Source of the DNA: Carettochelys insculpta
Taxonomy: Eukaryota; Chordata; Testudines; Carettochelyidae
Length of the DNA: 64,000 nt
NCBI RefSeq assembly: GCF_033958435.1
Contig: NC_134138.1
Coordinates: 5,282,001-5,346,000 of the forward strand
Direction: 5' to 3'
Under the pieces are notes generated by a model. That model was given only the letters and a program-made list of their open reading frames with translations, was not told the DNA's origin and made no database searches. Numbering within the stretch: position 1 is the first letter of the stretch; each line of letters opens with the position of its first letter. The position numbers were made by a program, and so were the translations under genes. Below are positions 46,342-64,000 of this stretch, one piece after another.

Positions 46342-46510
46342 GCGAGTTAAAACTACACAGGCTTTTTTCCCCAAAAAAGCTGTGCCTAAGACACTAACAT
46401 CTAAGAAACTACATGGTTAAAACTCAAACAACCACCCCCTGAGTGGTTTTTATTTTGCTAGAGTAAAAACTAGCAAAGCTTACTGTATATTAGTAAGCTT
46501 GCAGGATGGA
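46342..46510. other. AT-rich spacer (right arm)
   Basis: Mirror of about 3,181-3,349; the filled-site flank of the MITE A cluster. Confidence 0.6.
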
Positions 46511-46999
46511 CACCCCCCAGGGATCCCTGTGCAACCCATATCTTTAGCTGTAACGGTGACTACCCTAGAGTCCACAACAACTTCAAGCATGGGTGAGAAC
46601 CCACATTTCTTACATGCATCATAGCATAAATTGTGACTTTACAAGAACATGCTCATGACAAGACATGAAACCTCACAGCTTCACCTGCTCCCATCAGACT
46701 TTGTTGAGAGGGTATTACATATGCATCTATTTAGATTTTCATGCAAATAAGCTCTGAAGCACACAGGCCCTAAAGCCTTTCCCAGTCCTGAGCTCCTGCT
46801 GGCACATTCCTTACACACACATATCAACAAGTCAACCCTCAAACTCTGTCCCAGGCTGAGGAAGACGCCTATATGCTAAAACGTCTGTTGGCCAAGCCAT
46901 GTACGGTCGATTCCTGATTCACGCAGCCTCAAGTTGAGTGAATCTTTGGTTGCCATGAGCTGGAGTGTTGAGGAATTGAGCCCTGTCTCCAGGCTGCCG
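46511..46999. repeat. Repeat D, right arm outer copy
   Basis: Mirror of 2,690-3,180. Confidence 0.7.
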
Positions 47000-47076
47000 A
47001 ACAGCTAAACAAGCCTGGAGACCAAGTAATGCAATAGAAGCAATCTTGGTCCCCAGACTTCAATAAATAAAAAAAA

Positions 47077-47481
47077 AGCTACGTCTGTACGTGGCCCAAA
47101 CTTCAAAATGAGCCTGCAAATGGTCTTTTTGAGGTTTATTAGTTGAACGCTGAAATGGCTGTTCAGTGTCTCGTTAGTGTGTGGGGTTCAGCAGTGCTTG
47201 GAAATTAACGTGCGTTACTGCCGCGCGGCGCGGCCAGGCGGGGCTTGGGGCTTCTTTTCCAAACTTGATGCGAATAATGAGACTTTGAAGCAGGCGGGGT
47301 CCTTGCGGACAGGAGCCCTGTCGGGACGCGCCGCGGGCTGCAAGGCACGTTAATTTGGAGGCGCCGCTGCCGCCCGCACGCTAACGAAGCGCTGCGTTTG
47401 CATTTCAGTGCTTCGTTAGTAAACTTCAAAATGGCCATTTGCGTGGCCATTTCGAAGTTTGGGGCACGTGTAGACACGGCC
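47077..47481. mobile_element. MITE family B, copy B1 (right arm)
   Basis: Mirror of 2,208-2,612, with GTGTAGACACGGCC at its right end. Confidence 0.8.
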
Positions 47482-47578
47482 GAAGTGTGGGTGAGTCTGG
47501 TTCTGTACGAGAACCTGTTTTACTTTTCAGAAGCAGTTGTAATGGAGGTTTGTTTATTAGCTCGAAGCTCTGTGAGTA

Positions 47579-48487
47579 TCAGACTCCACTGAGCATTTTA
47601 CAGGTATTGCTGTTTTCTGTGGTTTGAAATGGCTCAAGAGGAGGGCTGGGGGATTTGTACATGTGAGTTTTGTCTTTTCTGTAAAGTATTGGAGCTGGCT
47701 CATGGTGCTCTCTTGGGGGGGACAAGGTCCCATAAATGTTGTTCTCGGTCTTGTGGCCACTCTCTGTGTTTCCTGGCATGGGTGCCAGGGTGTTGGAGAG
47801 GTGGGACCTGCTTTCTCTGATACGCAGCCTTCTCAAGGCCAAGCTGGCTGGCTGCTTTGAAAACAGTTGTGAAAATCCAGCAGCCCTTTGTGCTCTAGAG
47901 AACAGACTGGCCCTGCTGGTTGGCCTGGTGCAGAGAGAGCTACGCACGACAGATGCGTCCCTCCCTGCCAGGACACCCAGCAGAGCCCCATGAGGTACAC
48001 AGCCCCCAGCAGAGCCCCCTGGGGCCCACGCCTTCCCCCTTACAGCCAACAGCTTTGTTCGGGGACGGTGACACAAGCCCTGAGGTAAGTGGGGAAGGAA
48101 GGAGGAATAACAAAGGACGACCACTCGTTCGAAAGGAGAAAGTCGGCCAATCAGCAAATTGTCTCAGGTGTTTGTACAGGAATGCGAGAAGCCTGGGAAA
48201 CAAACAGGAGAAATTAGAGGCCCTGGCAGAGTCAAAGGAGTATGAGGTGACTGGAAGAACGGAGACGTGGTGGGATGACTCACATAACTGGAGCACCGTC
48301 ATGGAAAGGTATAAACTGCTCAGGAAGGACAGGCTGGGGGGAAAAGGAGGAGGCGTTGAGCTCCATGTGTGGGAGCAGCATGATGGCTCAGAGCTCCAGT
48401 ATATGGAGGGATAAAAGCCAGTTGAGAATCTTTGGGTTGAGCTTAGACGCGGAAGCAACAGAGGTGATGTTGTGGTTGGGGGGGTTG
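47579..48487 (+). mobile_element. CR1 LINE 5' fragment, right arm (endonuclease start)
   Basis: Plus-strand leader-like sequence, then an ORF2 endonuclease start (YRNARSLGNKQEKLEAL, ETWWDDSHNWS, KPVENLWVELRR), to about 48,487 where LTR sequence begins. Frameshifted near 48,455. Mirror of 1,203-2,110. Confidence 0.75.
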
Positions 48488-48721
48488 TGGGAAGGCAGTT
48501 AACATGGACTGGAGGAGAGAAACAATGGTTGGGGAACCAAGGTCCTGTCTTAGGGGTCTCGCCTCAGGCCTCCCTTTCCCAGGATGTCTCTGCTGGCTGT
48601 ACTGACACCTCTGTGCTGCGCTGTGTCTCTGTTAACTAATAAAACCCTCGTTCTCCCTGCTGAGCAAGAGCCACTTGGCTGCAGTTGAGGTACAGTGCTT
48701 GGGACCCCGAACCCGATCACA
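48488..48721 (+). mobile_element. 5' LTR (truncated) of the gypsy element
   Basis: Shares the ACTGGAGGAGAG run and the layout of the 3' LTR. AATAAAAC signal near 48,639; ends CGATCACA at 48,721. Its start is replaced by CR1 sequence. Confidence 0.7.
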
Positions 48722-48909
48722 GCTGGTGACAGCGGTGGGATGTACTGCGCCTGCAGATGGGCTTCCAGCAGCAAGTGACGGGGTGCAGTAGAAGGATGGA
48801 GGTGTATAAGAGCTGGGGTGCTGGAGGCAGAACAAAGCAATTTTGGGGAGTCATGGGGTGCTGCAGTGTCGGCTGGCGAGTCAGCACCCCAGGGAACAGT
48901 GGGGAGATG

Positions 48910-49775
48910 GATTACACCCAACTCCTGAAGGCAGCCCTTGTGTGGCTGTGCAGAGAGAAGGGTCTGACTGTGGGGAAGGCAACCAAGGCCTAGCTGATTG
49001 CCCAGTTGGAAGAGAATGACCGGTCCTGGGACCTGGATGTGGTCCAGGTATGGAGTAGCTGGTTATACCCTGTGAGCGTCACCCTCAGGCAGCATGGGGG
49101 CCAGAACTCTGCCAGACCGATGCGGTGGCCACCGGGCCACACTCCTCTAGCAGGGGTTCACCCGGGGCGGGGTCCCTCTCGGCAGATGTGCCACGGCTGG
49201 AGATCAAGGTATGGCTGGAGGAATGGGAGGACCAGGAGAAGGAGCTCTATGATGAGAGAGCGGCAGCATGAGCGGGCCTTGGGGGAGCTGAGAAGCCCAG
49301 AGGCAGTGAGCAGCGAGAGGGCCAGGAGGCCTGGGACTGGGGGTCACTTAGAGATGCATGTGCTGGCCCAGCATAAGGATGGGGGGGGACCTGGATGGGT
49401 TTCTTACCTCCTTTGAGTGAACGTGCAAGTTGAACCAGGTACCCTCAGTGGAATGGCTCCAGAAGCTCACCCCCGGCTGGCTCAGAGGTGCTGGAGGGGC
49501 TGCAGCCTGAGCACTACAAACAGGCCCTGCTGCATAAATTCACGCTGAGCCCCGAGATGTACAAGAAGTTGTTCCAGGAGGCACAGAAGGGGCCGGAGGA
49601 GACCTGTGCAGACCTGGCCTCCCGTCTGCCACAGAACTACGGCAAGGGGGTGTGTAGGATGGGAGCCCAGACTGTAGAGGACCTGGTTAAGCTGATGGTC
49701 CATGTGTCCTGGAACGGTTCCATGGAGTGTGTCTCAGCCAGAGGACTCTCTCAGCGCGGAGGAGCTGGCAGATGA
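48910..49775 (+). pseudogene. Gypsy gag remnant with SCAN-like capsid domain
   Basis: Begins MDYTQLLKAALVWLCREKG, then a stop at 48,991, then continues as LIAQLEENDRSWDLD. A second in-frame segment (49,488-49,775) reads LEGLQPEHYKQALLHKFTLS and KLFQEAQKGPEETCADLASRL, the helix pattern of SCAN/gag capsid C-terminal domains that oligomerise. Several stops and frameshifts, including one near 49,715, so no protein is expected. Confidence 0.7.
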
Positions 49776-49854
49776 CTTCACGGACAGCTGGGCTGAGCAT
49801 GAAGGAGAGTCCTGGAGAAAGGAGAATCGGGGGGGGCGGGGTGTCCAGCAGCAG

Positions 49855-50745
49855 CTGCTGCTGGTTCCCCAAAGGTATCGCCCGAGGCACCCCCTGTTGA
49901 GGCTGCTTCAGACCTTTCATTGGCCAGGGACATTTGCGGGCGTACAGTGGGACTGCCAGACCTGCAGCTCCTGCCAGGGGCTGGGGAAAGCTGCCCTGAG
50001 GCATCTGCCCACCCGAGGAGCCCTCCCAGAAGGTAGCGATAGATACAGTGGGGCCCACTGGCAAGGCAACCCAGCTGGGGAAGAAATACACCCAGGTGGG
50101 GCCTGACTCTGCCCTCCCAAGGTGGACACGGCAGCAGACTTTCTGCTGGCCATTTCCAGCAGGGTTGGGTCCCCCCAGGAGGTCCTCAGCAACCAAGGGG
50201 CTGACTTCATGTCCACCCTGCTCCGGTGCAGGTGGGGGAAACCAGGGATCTGGCTTGCCTCGGCCGTGGGGCATTAGTCCCGGCCCCACGGGCTGCTGGG
50301 AAGGTTCCTTGGGATATGGAGAAGGGGTGCCGCTGCATAAAGGCCTCCGGCATCTCAGGACTGTGAGGAGCACTTGTCCCACCTGCTGTTTGCACCCAGG
50401 GACCCCAAGGGCCCACCAGCTTCCCCCCCACCTAAGCTGTGGTGCAGAAGGGGGAGGGAACCCCTGGGCTTGCTGAGAGAGTTGGAGGGGCTCCCCTGGG
50501 TGGACAGTGTGGGGTGGAGGACATCCTGGCTTTCCGGGAACGGCTTGCAGAGCTCATGGGCCTGCCTAGGGAGCCCCTGGGCAGAGCCCAAGGGAAGAGG
50601 AGGGGCTGGTGTGACCGCGGGGGGAGCTGGGCTGGCCTGGCCCCCAATGTCGTCCAGCCACCAGACAAGGTGGATCAGCTCCTGCAGGACGTCAGGGAGG
50701 CAGGCCCCAGCGAAGGGGAGCGCCGCTGGCTCAATTGATGTTTAA
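49855..50745 (+). pseudogene. Gypsy integrase remnant
   Basis: The frame at about 49,858-49,960 reads QQLLLVPQRYRP and then FHWPGTFAGVQWDCQTCSSC, the H2C2 zinc-binding finger of gypsy integrases (the first histidine is lost). Further on, SNQGADFMSTLL (about 50,190-50,225) is the core-domain D-x-x-x-F-type block with its aspartate in place. Multiple frameshifts; inactive. Confidence 0.7.
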
Positions 50746-50824
50746 CCCCAGGGCGCAGGGCCCAAACTTCCCCAGCTCCCTGGCTGAGTGACCCTGCTCA
50801 GCTTGGTCTGGAAGGGGGGAGCGA

Positions 50825-51208
50825 TGTGCTGTGGGGGGGTGGATGTGTGAGTGACAGGCCCAGCAGCTCCCACGGGCCGGGGATGACCCCTGCGGCTGTA
50901 GCCTAAGCTGCCAGGTAACACCCTGGGCCGACCACAGCCAGGGAGGAGCCTGGCTGGGTGTGAATTAGACACGGCAGTTAGTGGGGGGCAGTTAGCCTGG
51001 ACTGGAGGAGAGGAACAAAGGGGGAACTGAGGCCCTGGTGTGGAGGGCTCCTCTCCCCAGGACCGGCTGGAATGACTGTCTCTGCCGGCTGCATGGACCC
51101 CGCTGTGCTGAGCTGGGCCTCTGGCGACACAAAATGCCCATTCCACCTGCTGAGTCACTCCTGCCTGCGGCCAGGGGGCAGAGCTTGGGGACCCCTGAAC
51201 CCATCACA
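50825..51208 (+). mobile_element. 3' LTR of the gypsy element
   Basis: 384 bp, TGTGCTGTGG to CCCATCACA. Internally the same GACTGTCTCTGCCGGCTG run as the LTRs at 11,719 and 32,859. Its last part is the unit that is tandemly repeated beyond 51,208. Confidence 0.75.
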
Positions 51209-51460
51209 CTCCTGCCTGCAGCGGGGCAGGGGGCAGAGCTTGGGGACCCCTGAAGCCCATCACCCTCCTGCCTGTGGCTGGGGGGGCAGAGCTTGGGGAC
51301 CCCTGAACCCCTCACCCTCCTGCCTGCAGCTGGGGGGCAGCGCTTGGGGACCCCTGAACCCATTACACTCCTGCCTGCAGCTGGGGGGCAGCGCTTGGGG
51401 ACCCTGAACCCCATCACACTCCTGCCTGCGGCCGGGGGCAGAGCTTGGGGACCCCCTCAC
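51145..51460 (+). repeat. Minisatellite grown from the gypsy LTR end
   Basis: Five to six tandem units of about 50-57 bp, each with CTCCTGCCTGC, a GGGGGCAGAGCTTGGGGACC-type run and a CCCATCAC end. The first unit is the LTR terminus itself. Spacing and unit length vary, so this is a minisatellite, not a CRISPR array. Confidence 0.88.
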
Positions 51461-52589
51461 ATCCCTAGGGCTGTCCCTGGGCTGGGGGCTGGTAATATGG
51501 AGCTGCACTAGCTGCTGCGCTGGTGGGCGGAAATGCTGAGAGAATTCTTACCCTCCCCCGGACGAGCCCCTTGCTCCAGGGACCATCCCCCGTGGCGCTG
51601 AGCCCCAGCATTGCCCCAGCGGGGCCGAGCTGGCTGGACCTGCAGACCTGGGAGCCTCAGACAGCCCGGCTCTGCATTGCTGCCCCGGGCGGATCCGTGC
51701 CACAGGGTGGGAGTTGGGCAGGTATCGTTTAACTCCACTGCTCTGACTGTGCTGCCCGGCCAGCCGGTACGTCCCTCCCGGCAGCCAGGAAGGAGCTCGT
51801 CTCCCAACTGGGGCTGCAGCTCCAGAATCGGGGCCCCCCCAGGGCCAAGGTGGAGGTTTCCTTCCACTGTGACTCAGAGCGAAGCGCTGCCTCCCCCCTT
51901 CCCCATTGCGCTCCAGCTGCCCGGTACTTCTGCACGAGCTGGCCGGGGCTGCAGGCTCCGGCTGCATCTCTGGCTGTTGTGCATCTCTCTAAGTAGCAGG
52001 GCCCACAACTCCTTAACACCCAGCAGCTGTCCCCTGACCCCCACTATCGACAGCTTCCTCCTGTGGGCTCGGCTGGGAGATACCGGCAGCCCAGTGCCAG
52101 CCTCAGGCTGCCCAGCCGTGCCAAGGCCTGCCTTGGGGGGGCAGAATCAGGTTCCGGGCAGGACAGCAGGGGTGGCTGGTGGGGGGAGCTGGCAGAGGGG
52201 ACGGGCGAGGGTCTGGCAATAGGGCTGACGGGCTGTGTTGCAAAGGGCCTGTGTGGGCCAGAGCTGGGGCTGCAAGAGGCAGCGCTCATCTGCCTTAATT
52301 TCTCTCCAGGAGTAATGCAGCCGGGCCCTGGGCCTCGCCCTGACCTGCGCCCGGGTCCCTCCTCACCGGCTTGCAGGGAGCCCCCGTGCCTGCTGCTCCT
52401 GGCCCAAGCAGAGGGATGAAGCCTCTGCAGGACTAGGGCAGAGGTGCTGGGGGTGTGCTCAGGCCAGGACTGGCAGGCCTAGCCCGGCCCCAGGGGGCTC
52501 TCTGCAGCCAGGGGAGGCTCGCCTTGCTGCGGGCGGGTGCAGCCGGAGGAGAGCTGCAGGGCCCCACGGCGGCGAGCTGAGGGCTTTGG
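51461..52589. other. GC-rich stretch, no gene recognised
   Basis: Overlapping open frames on both strands without domains. A run AATTTCTCTCCAGGAGTAATG near 52,297-52,317 has an acceptor-like look but leads to no recognisable exon. The missing first TONSL exon could be anywhere between here and 54,865; I could not find it. Confidence 0.4.
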
Positions 52590-53582
52590 TACTTGGCGTA
52601 AGATTTCTGTATAGTCTGTCTTCATGAAATCAAAGAACTCTTTAAGTTCACCGTTATTCTCATCTAGTGCAAAGACTTCACTGAAGACCTTGAGGACCAA
52701 ACACTCTACGTCGTAAGAGAGCATTCTCAAGCCATGCTTTGCTGTATTGTGTACTATCTGAGTGCTGCAATGTGTTGGTACAAGGTTTGGTAAATCCAGC
52801 ATTTGTTTTAGGTGCACAAAACCAGACTCATTTTCTTCAAAATCTCTCTCTCCATATGCCACAATTTTATTCTGTACCAGACTGGCATTTTGAAGACAAC
52901 TCCGTAAGTTCTTTACAATCACCTCTGATGTTTCATCTGCATCTTCAAGAAAGTCTAGGAGTGATGTGCAGATTCCCTTATCTTTATTGAAGTACTGGAT
53001 GACAACTGAGAATAGTTTCATGCTCCCTATATTAAAAGCATCCACTGAGATTGAGAAAGGTGCTGATCCAATGTCTTGCACAGCCAGTTTTAAAGAATGT
53101 GGTGCTAATACAGCCTCGATCAAAGCTTCTACTTTTGTCATTCCACAGTGAATTTTGGAGGCTATTTTGGAATCAGGGAAAACGGAGGGGTACAGTTTAT
53201 TTCCACAATCTTGAGAACGGTAGCTGTGGTAGTGTTTAACTCCAGGATATGTTAAAAGCAATTCAGCTGCGCATACGCGTTGTTCTTCAGCATTGTTACT
53301 CTTTACGGAGACTTTATTGCTAGCATTACACCACACCTGTCCTTGTACTTTGATTTTGTGACCCTTTGTTTCTGCATGATGCTTGACGGCTTTTACAGAA
53401 TCAAACTTAACTGTGAATTGAACATCACAAATAGAACAATATCCTGAGTCTTCATTTGCCTTTATAAGCCAATTCTGATACTCTGGGAGTTGCAGCCACT
53501 CATTTTTAAAAGTGCACAGCCTTCGAATCTTTTTTTTTCCGGGTTCTGTCATTTCGCCCTTGCATTTGTCCGACTGCAGCAC
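52590..53582 (-). pseudogene. hAT-type transposase-like ORF, C-terminally truncated
   Basis: The minus-strand frame from a methionine at 53,582 (or the more likely MTEPGKKK start near 53,550) stays open to 52,479; transposase-like sequence ends near 52,595. Residue order: an LCTFKNEWLQLPEYQNWL motif, a BED/C2H2-like zinc finger (YCSICDVQF...HHAETKGH), the first catalytic D in SISVDAF, a GLLDF-like LLDFLED block, then IVHNTAKHGLRMLS and LKEFFDF. The usual AHIVHN is TQIVHN here, and the region with the third catalytic acid and the dimerisation domain is absent. About 330 conserved codons without a stop is unusual for a dead transposon. It may be a recent remnant or a domesticated gene fragment. 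Confidence 0.75.
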
Positions 53583-53880
53583 AGTTTAGCCACCAGATAA
53601 GATTGTTGACTGTGGACATCAGTTGCTTCTCTCTGCTTTTGTTGACGCACTAAAAAAGTTACCCAGAGAGTCGATTAAACATATTGTTGTGACGGACCAT
53701 CCCCCCACGCTTTACGGAAAAAGGGTTATGAACACACCTATGAATAACTCAGAAATGTTTTGAACAAAAAATGACTTGTGACCTATCATTTTTAATGTTA
53801 TAACCCCCTGGACCTGTAAAATCTATTTATGTACACGTATAATTTTTATAGTTAAAGTTATGAGTAACGTCCGTTAATTA
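53583..53880. other. AT-rich spacer without a gene
   Basis: Continues upstream of the hAT-like ORF. A TATTTATGTACACGTATAAT stretch at about 53,822 is AT-rich, but no promoter can be claimed. Confidence 0.4.
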
Positions 53881-54050
53881 GGGTGGGGAGATAGCTCAGG
53901 GGTTTGAGCATTGGCCTACTAAACCTAGGGGTGTGAGCTCAAGCCTTGAGGAGGCCATTGAGGGATTGGGGCAAATTGATGCCAGGGCAGGGGACTGGAT
54001 GAGATGACCTCCAGAGGTCCCTTCCAGCTCTAGGGGGTGTGTGTGAGAGG
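53881..54050 (+). mobile_element. tRNA-derived SINE with CR1-like tail
   Basis: Head with an A-box-like ATAGCTCAGGGG and a B-box-like GTGAGCTCAAGCC at tRNA spacing. Then a tail reading GACTGGATGAGATGACCTCC and GAGGTCCCTTCCAGCTC, the 3' region of CR1 LINEs, which would supply its reverse transcriptase. Runs into the G-rich array at its 3' end. Confidence 0.85.
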
Positions 54051-54345
54051 GGGCGGGGCGGGGTGTGGGGTGATGGGGGGTGAGAGGGGACGGGGCAGGG
54101 CAGTGGGGTGTGGGGTGATGGGGGGTGAGAGGGGGCAGGGCAGTGGGGTGTGGGGTGATGGGAGGTGAGAGGGAGCAGGGCAGTGATGGGGTTTGGGGTG
54201 GGGTGGGGTGATGGGGGCGGGGCAGGGCAGTGGGGTGTGGGGTGATGAGAGGGAGCAGGGCAGTGATGGGGTGGGGTGATGGGGGCGGGGCAGAGCAGTG
54301 GGGTGTGGGGTGATGGGGGGATCGAAGGGGGTGCACTATCTGGGG
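54020..54345 (+). repeat. G-rich minisatellite
   Basis: Tandem units of roughly 40-50 bp built of GTGGGGTGATGGGGG, GTGAGAGGGGG and CGGGGCAGGGCAGTGGG blocks, with looser G-rich repeats continuing to about 54,530. Many GGGG runs could form G-quadruplexes on this strand. It lies 0.5 kb upstream of the first visible TONSL exon. Confidence 0.85.
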
Positions 54346-54865
54346 CGTGATGGGGGAGCAGAGGGGGCCGGGTGATGGGGGGAGTCAGAGGCAGGTGGGT
54401 GATAGGGTGGCAAGGGCAGAGGGGGTGTGGGATTTGAAGGCGATATTGCAGTTGTGTGTGGCAGGGAGGCAGGAGGGTGTCAGAGGGGGTGGAGGTGGGT
54501 GGGGCTGAGGGTGTGTGGGTCAACATGTGGGGCCAGAGAGAGGGTTGTTTATAGGTGGGATCGTTGAGCTAGGCTCCCAGACGGGTCTGGGCAGTGTGGG
54601 GTGAGGGGGTTTGGACTACCCTGCGACAGTCCTGTCCATCTGTCTGGGACTCAGCTCCTGTCTCCCCCAGGGAGCATGCAGCCAGGCTGGGGGTCAGATT
54701 CCATGGTGGTGGAGGTAATTGGAAATCCTGCGTGTTGTGATTTGTTGCCCTGAGCTGGGCACGTAGTTAGAGGGCCGATGACTTTGCGCCAGAGGGGTTT
54801 GATGCTGACAGGCTGTGGGAGCTTGACGGGGTTCTGATGTTCTTCTCTCCCCCCGGCCCCCCAGT
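54346..54865. other. Sequence upstream of the first visible TONSL exon
   Basis: No gene is seen. The last bases (CCCCCCGGCCCCCCAG) form the polypyrimidine tract and acceptor of the exon at 54,866, so at least the end of this stretch is intron. Confidence 0.6.

Positions 54866-64000
<9,135 letters not shown>

Larger units (their letters stand above)
28811..49688 (-). repeat. Right arm of the palindrome
   Basis: Reverse-complement partner of 1-16,477, longer because it holds insertions absent from the left arm: MITE B at 30,510-30,945, the MITE A cluster at 44,277-46,338, and the 41,260-43,978 block that the left arm lost. Homology with the left arm stops on the inner side at the edge of MITE B3 (28,811). 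On the outer side it runs to 49,688, the partner of the first base of the window, so the real arm probably continues into the gypsy element beyond. Confidence 0.95.
48488..51208 (+). mobile_element. Degenerate Ty3/gypsy element (Gmr1-like, SCAN-type gag)
   Basis: Order on the plus strand: 5'-truncated LTR (48,488-48,721), gag (about 48,910-49,775), integrase remnants (49,855-50,745), purine tract GAAGGGGGGAGCGA (50,811-50,824), 3' LTR (50,825-51,208). Protease, RT and RNase H are missing, an internal deletion near 49,850. The palindrome homology known from the window covers only 48,488-49,688. Naming as Gmr1-like rests on the SCAN-like gag and the zinc-binding integrase style. Confidence 0.75.

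Noticed and set aside
1..49688. Palindrome as a plain assembly fold-back
   Set aside because: Arms differ by element-scale insertions with target duplications and by deletions, which a read-level artefact would not produce; haplotype misjoining remains possible and is stated as a test.
51145..51460. CRISPR-like alternation of repeats and spacers
   Set aside because: Units vary in length and the 'spacers' are themselves repeats; eukaryotic context and LTR origin explain it as a minisatellite.
53896..54526. Long proline/serine-rich minus-strand frames
   Set aside because: Pure translation of the G-rich minisatellite; no biological coding signal.

Overview
The window looks like repeat-dense nuclear DNA of a reptile, most likely a turtle. 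The evidence is CR1 LINE fragments with 8-bp terminal repeats, Penelope-like elements (PLEs) with a GIY-YIG endonuclease, SCAN/gag-bearing Ty3/gypsy remnants, and TTCGAA-rich MITEs opening with GTCTACACGTGC. The TTCGAA MITE style resembles softshell turtle sequence as I remember it, so the lineage is tentative. Only one host gene is recognisable: TONSL, on the plus strand from 54,866 to beyond the right edge. Everything else I can name is mobile or repeated DNA.

Layout. Positions 1-49,688 form a large imperfect palindrome. The left arm (1-16,477) is the reverse complement of the right arm (49,688 back to 28,811). A third, partial and more diverged copy lies between them at about 17,795-27,508, in the same orientation as the left arm. 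The arms are collinear and broken by copy-specific insertions and deletions. From the outer edge inward the shared order is: gypsy gag/LTR remnant, CR1 5' part, MITE B, repeat D, a PLE, repeat E, a roughly 3.5-kb GC-rich stretch without a recognised gene, CR1 with MITE A inserted, a second CR1 tail, a gypsy LTR, PLE-tail-like SINE units, repeat D again, and a MITE B. The middle copy also carries a LINE (18,138-21,763), which is itself split by a 1,953-bp solo-LTR-like element with a perfect 5-bp target duplication.

From 48,488 to 51,208 a gypsy element leaves the palindrome, keeping gag and integrase remnants and a 3' LTR. The LTR end has expanded into a minisatellite (to about 51,460). Then come a GC-rich stretch, a truncated hAT transposase-like ORF on the minus strand (52,590-53,582), a tRNA-derived SINE and a G-rich minisatellite (about 54,020-54,345).

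TONSL occupies 54,866-64,000+. Sixteen exons can be placed by homology and splice sites: N-terminal TPR-like repeats, an acidic stretch, three ankyrin repeats, and the start of the long linker exon. The first coding exon and the C-terminal ubiquitin-like and LRR parts are not visible. Two expected splice sites are non-canonical (donor +1 at 59,510 is C; the acceptor dinucleotide at 63,290-63,291 is AA), although every exon reads open. A CR1 copy between two inverted PLE-tail units sits in the first visible intron.

Insertion order can be read from nesting. The PLE carried a 97-bp SINE-like insertion before any duplication, and a LINE fragment before the copies now at 22 kb and 41 kb separated. 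The LINE at 18-21 kb and its solo LTR came later in the middle copy. MITEs at 30,510 and 44,277-46,338 entered the right arm after the arms formed.
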